Shown in pieces: positions 54,498 to 62,315 of a stretch of DNA of 64,000 bases. The stretch is from Paenibacillus sp. SZ31 (GTDB lineage Bacteria; Bacillota; Bacilli; Paenibacillales; Paenibacillaceae). The notes beneath the pieces are model-generated. The model saw nothing but the letters and a program-made list of their open reading frames with translations. It was not told the DNA's origin and made no database searches. Made by a program: the position numbers and the translations under genes. The stretch covers positions 310,001 to 374,000 of the forward strand of contig NZ_JABBEA010000002.1 of NCBI RefSeq assembly GCF_012912005.1, in the 5' to 3' direction. Position 1 is the first letter of the stretch. Each line of letters starts with the position of its first letter.

Positions 54498-55463
54498 TTA
54501 TATTAATCGGTCTTCCCCGAGCCGTTTGGAAATTGAATTCGCCGCAAAGATCAGCGTGATACTAACTACTGTTTTGAAGATACCTGCCGCAGTAGCCAAA
54601 GAATAGTTCCCGATCTGTAGTCCGTATTTCAGGACAAATATATCTATCGTCTGTGACCAGTCCACAACCACACCATTACCCAACAGATACTGAACTTCGA
54701 ATCCAGCTTCCAAAATCCAGCCCATATTCATGATCAGCAAAATGATAACAATGGATTTGATTCCGGGTAAGGTCACATACAGCATTTTCTTATATCGGTT
54801 CGCACCATCAATCTCTGCCGCTTCATAGAGGGAAGGATCGATAGACGTGATGGCCGCCAAATAAATAATGGCATTCCAGCCAACTTCTTTCCATACATGG
54901 GATGCGCCTACAATGCCCCAGAAGTATTCCGGAACGCTAAGCCACATGATAGGTTCTTGAATGATATGCAGCTTCATGAGCACCACATTCACAATTCCAC
55001 CATCTACAGATAGTGAACTTGCTACGATTCCTGTCACAATAATCCATGAGAGAAAGTGAGGTAAATACGATATCGTTTGAATGGTTCGTTTATATAACTT
55101 ATGTTTGATCTCATTAAGTAAAATGGCAAATATAATTGCTGTCGCAAATCCGAGCACCATATTGATGACGCTCATCGCAATGGTATTACGAAGCACGTTA
55201 AGAAATGCATCGTCTGTTAGCAAAAACTTGAAGTGTTTGAGCCCGACCCATTCCTGCTGCGTGAAACTCTTCGCAGGACTGTAATTCTGAAAGGCCATAA
55301 CCCAGCCCCAAATGGGATAATACGAGAATACGAGAATGTACGCAACGATGGGCAATGACATGAACATGAGTTGTCTTTGTCCACGCAATCGTTTTAACAG
55401 TGGTGCTTTGGGAACAACTGTACGGGTGGTTTGCTCTGGTATGGCTCCAGGCGTGTTCGCCAT
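54498..55463 (-). CDS. Carbohydrate ABC permease, LplB/YteP type
   Basis: A 321-residue permease: helix 1 begins QLMFMSLPIVAYILVFSYYP and is followed by the family motif PIWGWVMAFQNYSPAKSF. The EAA loop is DPSLYEAAEIDGANRYKKML. With the LplC-type protein it forms the channel for the sugar bound by the lipoprotein at 55575-57230. It has an N-terminal cytoplasmic extension of about 25 residues. Confidence 0.93.
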   Translation of the reverse strand: MANTPGAIPEQTTRTVVPKAPLLKRLRGQRQLMFMSLPIVAYILVFSYYPIWGWVMAFQNYSPAKSFTQQEWVGLKHFKFLLTDDAFLNVLRNTIAMSVINMVLGFATAIIFAILLNEIKHKLYKRTIQTISYLPHFLSWIIVTGIVASSLSVDGGIVNVVLMKLHIIQEPIMWLSVPEYFWGIVGASHVWKEVGWNAIIYLAAITSIDPSLYEAAEIDGANRYKKMLYVTLPGIKSIVIILLIMNMGWILEAGFEVQYLLGNGVVVDWSQTIDIFVLKYGLQIGNYSLATAAGIFKTVVSITLIFAANSISKRLGEDRLI

Positions 55464-55508
55464 CTTTCACTCCTCCTATTGGCTTGCAGCGACTTTAAGC
55501 ATGATGTC

Positions 55509-55555
55509 CTCGGAAGGCACTCTCCTGAGTAATCCTTTGGTTGATACCTTCCGAG
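55509..55555 (-). repeat. Intercistronic hairpin between binding protein and permease genes
   Basis: CTCGGAAGG (55509-55517) and CCTTCCGAG (55547-55555) form a 9-bp perfect stem in the 111-bp gap; no U-run follows. Such hairpins often stabilise the upstream mRNA, so the binding protein is made in excess over the permeases. Confidence 0.6.
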
Positions 55556-55574
55556 AGAATCATTGCCGCATTTT

Positions 55575-57230
55575 TTATTTAACAGACCAGTTCTCGATTC
55601 TCCATTTCAATTGTTCATTTATTCGATCTTCATACGATTTCACATTAATCTTCTTGTAAGCGTCTACATATTCGGTCCAAATGTTATCAAACTCATCCGG
55701 TTTTGACATGATCGCTTTAGGCAAGAATTTCAAGGAAGTATCTGTCATTTGCTTGTTCGCTACCGCAGCATCAGAGCCTTCTTTCAGATCGACCTGCCAT
55801 GCTGGATAGTACACTGGATTTTCTGGTGCAGGAGAGAAGAAGTCACTCCACGTTTTGAAGCCATATGCATCCAGAAGTTCTTTATCTTCCGGTTTGAGGT
55901 TGTCATAGAATTCCTCAGGTTGGTTGATCGCTCCAATTGCATTGCCATCTTCAAATGTTCCTTCGAGCTTCGGTGCAGCAGCGTAGAAACCTTCAGCTTT
56001 GTTAACCAATCTCCATGCTGGATCATCCTGCTCTGTCCGTTGCTCTGGTGTACGATAGAATCTTCCCTCTTCATTCACTTGATAATCTACACCCTCTTCA
56101 CCCCATGACAGGAGCTTCTGGTACTTCTCGTCCATAAGCTTATCGAGGAATTTGATGAGTGCGACAGGGTCTTCGGCATCTTTACTGATACCAAAACCAT
56201 TGTTCAAGTTAATGACCGGACGATCCAGATAATGATCTGTAATACTTGTATCATAGACAAGCGGGAAGCCTACGTATGTCTGGCCAATTTTCCCCTGTGC
56301 TACGAGTGGGTCTTCGCCGGCTTGGAAATTCCAGTGCTGGTCGAACATACTAAGCACACGTCCTGATGAGATTTTGGCCAAGTATTGATCGTAGTTCTGA
56401 ACAAAAGCTTCTTTATCCAGCAATCCATCATTATACAATGTGTTCAGTTCCTTATAATACCGTTTGGAGATGTCCTTGTCGGCAAAGACACTCGCCACTC
56501 CATTCTCGTCTACAACTACACCGCCATCATTGGGATGGCCCGTAAGATGCTCTGGTGGATTAAGCAATGGGAACGTCCGCCAGTCAGAAGCCAGTGTAGT
56601 AAAGCCAATCGTCGGTTGACCATCAATAGTCGGATTCTTGGCTGCGTAGTCACGGATCAACTGTGTGAATTCATCCAGCGTTTTAGGCGTCGGATACCCA
56701 GCATCCTTCAGTATGGACTTCTGAATCCAGAAGGCAGGGCCAGAATAGTAGTTACTAATGAACTCTCCTGTGTACACACCATAGTTAGGCAACCAGTAAA
56801 TATGTCCGTCACTGGAGTCTTTCATCCGGTTCCAATCTTTACCGAAATGCTTCTTCAGATTGGGTGCGTGCTCCTCGATCAGATCTTCCAGCGGAATGAC
56901 CGCTCCGGCTGAGACCAATTTGGTGTCTGCTGTGATCAAGTCAGGGAAATCACCCCCGGCAATCATAACGCCGAGCTTCTGTTGAAGATCACCTACCAGA
57001 AACTCCATCTCAAGATTGACGCCGAGTTCATCCTGGATCTTCTTGTAGATTCGGTTATCTTTAGCTGGCGCCTGATTCGGCGTTCCGATAAAGGCCGAGA
57101 TGTTCAATACCTCTTTACCATCCGGTGTAGTCGCTTTCTCATTGTCACCACTGCATCCTGCCAGTGCCAAACTTAAAGCCAGAACGAGTGATACGGAACC
57201 CCAAAGCTTCTTTTTCTTCAGTCCCCCCAT
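55575..57230 (-). CDS. Sugar-binding lipoprotein, LplA type
   Basis: A lipoprotein of about 551 residues with a signal MGGLKKKKLWGSVSLVLAL and lipobox LALAGC (Cys26). The mature protein is a type-1 extracellular solute-binding protein of the LplA/YtcQ group, with TPKTLDEFTQLIRDYAAKN and a YFVSxx-type hinge region. It binds an oligosaccharide for the LplBC-type permeases. The frame continues to 57308, where a GGGGGG-rich stretch precedes the ATG, but 26 residues before the Lys cluster would spoil the signal peptide. AAGGAGG lies 8 nt before 57230. Confidence 0.92.
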   Translation of the reverse strand: MGGLKKKKLWGSVSLVLALSLALAGCSGDNEKATTPDGKEVLNISAFIGTPNQAPAKDNRIYKKIQDELGVNLEMEFLVGDLQQKLGVMIAGGDFPDLITADTKLVSAGAVIPLEDLIEEHAPNLKKHFGKDWNRMKDSSDGHIYWLPNYGVYTGEFISNYYSGPAFWIQKSILKDAGYPTPKTLDEFTQLIRDYAAKNPTIDGQPTIGFTTLASDWRTFPLLNPPEHLTGHPNDGGVVVDENGVASVFADKDISKRYYKELNTLYNDGLLDKEAFVQNYDQYLAKISSGRVLSMFDQHWNFQAGEDPLVAQGKIGQTYVGFPLVYDTSITDHYLDRPVINLNNGFGISKDAEDPVALIKFLDKLMDEKYQKLLSWGEEGVDYQVNEEGRFYRTPEQRTEQDDPAWRLVNKAEGFYAAAPKLEGTFEDGNAIGAINQPEEFYDNLKPEDKELLDAYGFKTWSDFFSPAPENPVYYPAWQVDLKEGSDAAVANKQMTDTSLKFLPKAIMSKPDEFDNIWTEYVDAYKKINVKSYEDRINEQLKWRIENWSVK

Positions 57231-57368
57231 GTACTTGCCCTCCTTGGAATTGGTATGTCTTACTGTTTTTAGTATGAAGAAATGTATGCGGTTACAAAAT
57301 ATATACATTTAAGGTCCTCCCCCCTTTAATTGCAGGTCTTATTCAAGGGGGTTCTTTTCTTGCGCAGA

Positions 57369-58910
57369 TCACGTCGCGAATTTTTGCCTGTATTCCAAAG
57401 GTTTCATGGCTGTTCGTTTTTCGAAGTGTCTGAGAAAATGTTGGTAACTGCGATACCCTACCTGTTCTGCAATCGCACTCGATGTCTGATTCGTCTCCTG
57501 AAGCAGACGCCTCGCTTCTTCCATTCGCAGGTCATGCACCACTTCTATTACGCCCTTGCCGTACTTGCGCAAGAAGGATTGACCTAAGTGGACCGGATTC
57601 ATGTAGAATCGTTCTGCGAGCTCCTGGATCGTAAAGGTATCCCTGTAATTCATCTGCACATATTCAGCTACCTTGGCCTGAATGCCCCCAACTTGCCTCT
57701 CACGGAGAATAAACAGTTCCGATTTGCACTGCAAACAGAAATGTTCCAGATTGCTAGCAACCTCTTCTATATTTCGATGACTCTTCTCCAGAATGCGGCT
57801 CGCTGATTCGTTCATCAGTACATTAGGCTCTCCTCCCAATTCCTTACATAGGGATAGTCCGCGGAACATAATGTGTGTGCAGAAAATATGTACAATCTCT
57901 GGCGCAGCCTTCATCTGCAGTAACAGATCAAAGACATCACGAATGGATCTTGAGAGTTCATCTACAGATCCGTTCTCAAGCAGATCGGTAATACGATCAA
58001 CCTCTGACATGGTTTCCGGATCAAACTGCCACTTCTCCAGCTCGATATCTTCGGCAAACAAAAGACACTCTTGATTAAAAAACAAATAACGTCCAACTTC
58101 CTGTGCGGAGTGGAAGGATTCAGACAAATGTTCCAGATTGCTGACCGTTAATCCGGCAGCGATATGAATATCTTCGCAACCGTTATTTTGCAAGTTGATT
58201 AATAAGCGCTGGGTAAAAGCTTTAATTGCTTCAGATCTCCCGGTTCTGCTAGGAGCCTCCTCCCCCCATACAAATCCTAATGAGTCTCTTGTTTTGTCTA
58301 TTACATAACAACAGGTTGATCCTCCAGCCGTTTGTTCCGCAACTGAACAGGCCTCCTGAATATCTCCCTGTAAAGTAATCCGCAGATAAGTCCAATGGGA
58401 CTTATTTAAATGAGGAACGATCTCAGAGATCTCCTGCTCCGATATATTTTGTTTATCCCTGATCAGTGTGGACATAAATGCTTTGATCTTTTGCACCTTT
58501 GCATGTTCCCGAATACGCTCCTTTTTTTCACGTTCCTGCAACTGTAGACGGAGGCGTTCCAACATCTCCTCTGCTTCTGTACTGTCAACCGGCTTGGTTA
58601 AATAGTTGGAGACACCTAATCGAATAGCTTGTCTGGCATAATTAAAGTCACTGTATCCACTCGTGATGACAAACAGCACGGATTCATGTTCCAAACGTCG
58701 TGCTTCTTCGACCAGCTCCAGCCCATTCATGACAGGCATACGAATATCTGTCACCACGAGATCCGGTCGGTCTTGTTGCATCATGCGAATGGCTTCCTCC
58801 CCGTTGGCACATACACCTCTGATCTCAAAACCATGCTTTTCCCAGTTGATCAGAAGCTGTAACCCTTCAATGGCATACGGTTCATCATCGACTAACAGCA
58901 CTTTATACAT
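57369..58910 (-). CDS. YesN-type response regulator (receiver plus AraC)
   Basis: A 513-residue regulator with an N-terminal receiver (Asp8/Asp9 and phospho-Asp55 in VVTDIRMPV, Lys105 region LTKPVD), a middle domain of about 270 residues with no clear family, and a C-terminal AraC helix-turn-helix pair (FTIQELAERFYMNPVHLGQ, then EARRLLQETNQTSSAIAEQ). It follows the YesM-type kinase by 13 bp and precedes the LplA-type lipoprotein by about 140 bp, so it should switch on the adjacent transporter genes when the kinase senses the sugar or the loaded binding protein. Confidence 0.93.
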   Translation of the reverse strand: MYKVLLVDDEPYAIEGLQLLINWEKHGFEIRGVCANGEEAIRMMQQDRPDLVVTDIRMPVMNGLELVEEARRLEHESVLFVITSGYSDFNYARQAIRLGVSNYLTKPVDSTEAEEMLERLRLQLQEREKKERIREHAKVQKIKAFMSTLIRDKQNISEQEISEIVPHLNKSHWTYLRITLQGDIQEACSVAEQTAGGSTCCYVIDKTRDSLGFVWGEEAPSRTGRSEAIKAFTQRLLINLQNNGCEDIHIAAGLTVSNLEHLSESFHSAQEVGRYLFFNQECLLFAEDIELEKWQFDPETMSEVDRITDLLENGSVDELSRSIRDVFDLLLQMKAAPEIVHIFCTHIMFRGLSLCKELGGEPNVLMNESASRILEKSHRNIEEVASNLEHFCLQCKSELFILRERQVGGIQAKVAEYVQMNYRDTFTIQELAERFYMNPVHLGQSFLRKYGKGVIEVVHDLRMEEARRLLQETNQTSSAIAEQVGYRSYQHFLRHFEKRTAMKPLEYRQKFAT

Positions 58911-58923
58911 GAGAGTTTACCTC

Positions 58924-60708
58924 CTATTTCTTCTGTTGCAGTCTGGAGATCGGGATGCGGTACCCCGCGATGGTCTCTTTACCCGGTACACTGCTTAGAT
59001 CGAAGATCGCATTCCCTTCATAAAAGAGTTCCAATCGACGATAAACATTTCGAAGTCCTACATGCTCGCCATTTCCGGGTCTTTCAGAACGAATATCTCG
59101 CAGGAGCTCGGTTAATCTCCCTGCATCCATACCGATTCCATTATCGATCACCTGAATAACCAGTTCAGAAGCGTTTCGACTCGCCGTTATCTTGATCTGT
59201 CTTCCATTTTTTCGCGCCTGCAAGCCGTGTTTGCAGGCATTTTCGACGAGCGGTTGAATACTCATGCGGGGAATGAGCAACGAAGCTGCATCAGGATCAA
59301 CCTCGAAGGTGTAATCAAACAGTTCTCCAAAGCGAAACTTCTCAATCTGGAGGTACAGGTTCGTAAATTGAAGCTCTTCTTGCAACGGAATCAGATTGTC
59401 AGAATGACTGAGCAGTTGTCTCATCAGCTTGGACAGACTTTTAATAATCTCAATGACTTCCGTGTATCCATTCTTCGTACTAACGACCAGCAGCGCATTC
59501 AATGTGTTAAACAAGAAATGCGGATTCATCTGACTTTGGAGCATGGACAATTCGGTCCTCACCTGATCCAGTTCCAAATCTTTTTGACGGATTTCCAGTT
59601 TATACACATCATTGATTAGCGTATGGATTTTACCAATCATGATGTTGAACGTACGAATAAGTCCGCCAATTTCGTCGCGGCCCTCCTGAATTTCAATCAG
59701 GTCGAAACGTTCATTGCGAACCTTCTCCATATGTCTGGAGAGCTTGCGTATCCGGTAGTGGTAGGAACGCAAAATAATGTAGATTAACACAGACGGAACC
59801 ACGATGCTTATGGCGAGTAACCCCAGAATTGAATTACGGGCTTCTTGCAGCAAATGGTCAAGGTGACGCGTATCGGCAACTCCAATCAACTTCCAGCCCT
59901 TCAGGTAGGCTAGATTACCCAACGATTTTTCGAGTGCATAAGCAGAATTTCCACTTGCCTTGGTTATCGAATCGTCGTCAATAGTTTGGGACAAGTCGGA
60001 GTCACCGAACTCTCCGCTTGAAACGACAGTACGATTGTTGCTGTCCACCAGGCGCAGCTGAAGACTGTCTGATTCACGATTTAAAATGCTATATATCCGG
60101 CTAACTTCCAGATCAATCTTGGAATACTTCGCATAATTCGCATACGAGGTATAGGTATCCATTTTGCCAATCACACTGATCCTTCTTCCGGCGTTAAATC
60201 CGGATGGTTCAATATAGTCCACGACCAGAATGCCGCCGCTGGTAGATTTCAGCTGTTTTAATCCGGGAAGATTATTCTTGTCATTCATCACGATATAATG
60301 GCTGCCGGTCTGAATGGTATCGTTCTTGGTATAGATGCGCACCTCCAAAATATTGGCCGACATATAACGTGTTAATTTATCTCGCAGAAATGCATGGTAC
60401 TCGTTGTAATAATCCACAGGGGAACGATAAGTTCGATCAAGTAGCTCATAGAGTGAATCGTCTGCTGCGATGATTCGGCTCAGAGCTACGCTCTCATCAA
60501 TCATGCCCAGCAGTTCCCCGGCAGCCCTGTCGATAGATTTTCGCAGATTTTCCTGTTCTCGAATTTTGATGTCAGCAGAGGTTCGTTGATAGAAGAAGAT
60601 ATTAATCGTTATTACCGGAAGGAGTATGCTAAGTACATAAATAAGCAGAAATTTGGATCGGAGAGGAATATCATTAACGTTACGGAACATCCAGAATTTA
60701 TGGCGCAT
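58924..60708 (-). CDS. YesM-type sensor histidine kinase
   Basis: About 594 residues: TM1 (about 19-39; FLLIYVLSILLPVITINIFF), a large extracellular sensor (about 45-275), TM2 (about 285-308), a HAMP linker, the His-kinase domain with phospho-His in QMNPHFLFNTLNALL, and HATPase_c with the N-box PLVENACKHGL and G-box DNGIGMD. It belongs to the LytS/YesM group. The start at 60708 lies 4 nt after the RR stop with an AAGGG box; the longer frame overlaps the preceding gene. It sits between two YesN-type regulators on one strand. Confidence 0.93.
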   Translation of the reverse strand: MRHKFWMFRNVNDIPLRSKFLLIYVLSILLPVITINIFFYQRTSADIKIREQENLRKSIDRAAGELLGMIDESVALSRIIAADDSLYELLDRTYRSPVDYYNEYHAFLRDKLTRYMSANILEVRIYTKNDTIQTGSHYIVMNDKNNLPGLKQLKSTSGGILVVDYIEPSGFNAGRRISVIGKMDTYTSYANYAKYSKIDLEVSRIYSILNRESDSLQLRLVDSNNRTVVSSGEFGDSDLSQTIDDDSITKASGNSAYALEKSLGNLAYLKGWKLIGVADTRHLDHLLQEARNSILGLLAISIVVPSVLIYIILRSYHYRIRKLSRHMEKVRNERFDLIEIQEGRDEIGGLIRTFNIMIGKIHTLINDVYKLEIRQKDLELDQVRTELSMLQSQMNPHFLFNTLNALLVVSTKNGYTEVIEIIKSLSKLMRQLLSHSDNLIPLQEELQFTNLYLQIEKFRFGELFDYTFEVDPDAASLLIPRMSIQPLVENACKHGLQARKNGRQIKITASRNASELVIQVIDNGIGMDAGRLTELLRDIRSERPGNGEHVGLRNVYRRLELFYEGNAIFDLSSVPGKETIAGYRIPISRLQQKK

Positions 60709-60712
60709 GTGA

Positions 60713-61825
60713 TCACCCTTGGTTTTTGTTTTTATAGACGGATGGAAGCTCCCCCGTATGCGCTCTGAATTTTTGAGTAAAATACTCGGCATCATGATAC
60801 CCTAGCTTGAATGCAATGTCAGTGATTTTCATGTTGGTACGTCGCAGAAGTTTACGTGCCTCCTCAACTCGAAGCTGGTGCACATAGTCGCTGAAACTGA
60901 CTCCCATCTCCCGCTTGAACTGCTGGCCCAGATAGGCAGAATTAACATGAATGCGATTAGCCACATCTTGCAATTTAATTTTACTTCGGTAATGTTGCTT
61001 CAGTTCATAGACTGCTTCCGCAACAAGGCCCCCTGTACCCAACTTTTTCAGATCAGAATGGGATAGTTGCTCAGATATCCGAACACACAGCTTTTGCAAT
61101 GTGCCGGAAGACCAACTTGCAGTCTCATGCCATTCCTTCTCGCATAATATTTCTCTGCAATCCTCCCTTTTGCCATATTTTCGTAGCAGCTCGCCATGGA
61201 TATATCGGATGACATGGTGTATCCATTCCAATGAAACCTCTGCGTTCTCAGTCATCAGTTGCAATTTACTCATGGCATTATCGATCGGATCTGTGTCTCC
61301 CGCTTCAATTAATGTCAATATGTCTTTAGAAATATTCATCATTTGCTCTAAATCATATTCTTCGCTTATGCGTCGTTCATCAAGATGATCTACATGAGCA
61401 TCATCTGTAAACATGACTTCATCCTGCTGTTTAAGCTCTTCTCTACGTTTGTCCAGAGGGTCAATCATTTCCATAAGAATTTGATGAATTTCCTCGGGGA
61501 CAAGAGGTTTAAGCACATATTGATCGACCTGATACCGTATGGCTTGCTTGGCATAATTGAAATCGGAGTATCCTGTAACAATAACAATTTTCGAAGTGTA
61601 GGCGAGATCCTCTCGCAAGGTATGGATCAAACCCAGACCATCCATAACAGGCATTTGAATATCAGTGACCACAAGATCCGGTCCAACAGCATTGAATAAA
61701 GAAAGTGCTTCTTCTCCATCCGTTGCTGTTCCACAGAGTTCATACCCACAAGCTTGCCAGTCGATCATGGTTCTCCATCCTTCTAGCATAAACGGTTCAT
61801 CATCCGCGACAATAACCTTGTACAT
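60713..61825 (-). CDS. Second YesN-type response regulator
   Basis: About 370 residues: receiver with Asp8/Asp9 and phospho-Asp55 (VVTDIQMPV), Lys in VLKPLVPE, a short middle region, and an AraC DNA-binding pair at the end (KLQDVANRIHVNSAYLGQ, then RKLLRRTNMKITDIAFKLGY). It is about 140 residues shorter than the regulator at 57369-58910 and clearly diverged. The start at 61825 gives the family N-terminus MYKVIVADDEP; the frame open to 61906 adds an unrelated extension. It is the first gene of the RR-kinase-RR-transporter series. Confidence 0.92.
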   Translation of the reverse strand: MYKVIVADDEPFMLEGWRTMIDWQACGYELCGTATDGEEALSLFNAVGPDLVVTDIQMPVMDGLGLIHTLREDLAYTSKIVIVTGYSDFNYAKQAIRYQVDQYVLKPLVPEEIHQILMEMIDPLDKRREELKQQDEVMFTDDAHVDHLDERRISEEYDLEQMMNISKDILTLIEAGDTDPIDNAMSKLQLMTENAEVSLEWIHHVIRYIHGELLRKYGKREDCREILCEKEWHETASWSSGTLQKLCVRISEQLSHSDLKKLGTGGLVAEAVYELKQHYRSKIKLQDVANRIHVNSAYLGQQFKREMGVSFSDYVHQLRVEEARKLLRRTNMKITDIAFKLGYHDAEYFTQKFRAHTGELPSVYKNKNQG

Positions 61826-62256
61826 TACCTCACCTGCCATTCCTCCGTGATCAGTTACATGAAACTCGTTTACATGGAATAGTAGATTCCAGTCGTTCTC
61901 GAACACGCTAAACAGCAGAACAACAGCAGGATTGTTGTCTGCTACATGCTTTAATCATATGATTCGGACAAATTTTGAGAACGTTCACATATGATTGAAC
62001 AAATTATAACCCATTATCAGGTCCTTTCGGCTAGATTTTGATAATCCTCGAACAACATTTGAAGAATCACAACGTTCATGGTAAAATATAGGATTTTAAT
62101 CACTATATCATTTCCACTGGAGTACGATGACACACAAAATGGAATACCTATAATTTTCGATGTAAACACTTTAATTTGTATACTGTTTCCAGGTTGCAAA
62201 TCATAATAATACAAGTCATTCAGCTCTTGTGCTTCGGTAATTTCAAATAAAAGCAA
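61826..62256. other. Gene-free region before the RR-kinase-RR series
   Basis: No family protein is seen. An 84-codon minus-strand frame at 62017-62271 begins inside the terminator hairpin below and has no ribosome binding site, so it is not called. The stretch is AT-rich and probably carries the promoter of the regulator at 60713-61825; I could not assign boxes. Confidence 0.4.
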
Positions 62257-62291
62257 AAAACATCGAGCCATGTAGGACGGCTCGATGTTTT
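62257..62291 (-). terminator. Intrinsic terminator after the second sugar-binding lipoprotein gene
   Basis: AAAACATCGAGCC (62257-62269) pairs perfectly with GGCTCGATGTTTT (62279-62291). The minus strand continues with U-rich sequence. It lies about 25 nt after the stop of the lipoprotein gene. Confidence 0.92.
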
Positions 62292-62315
62292 CTTGTTCTT
62301 AATATGCGCTGCTAG

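Noticed and set aside
57231..57308. Upstream ATG of the first LplA-type lipoprotein (57308), preceded by GGGGGGAGG
   Set aside because: It would place 26 extra residues before the Lys-rich start of the signal peptide. The ATG at 57230 has AAGGAGG at normal spacing; the G-run belongs to an inverted repeat with the CCCCCTT-type arm nearby.
62017..62271. 84-codon minus-strand frame between the second lipoprotein gene and the YesN-type regulator
   Set aside because: Its ATG lies inside the perfect terminator hairpin, there is no ribosome binding site, and the peptide resembles no family.
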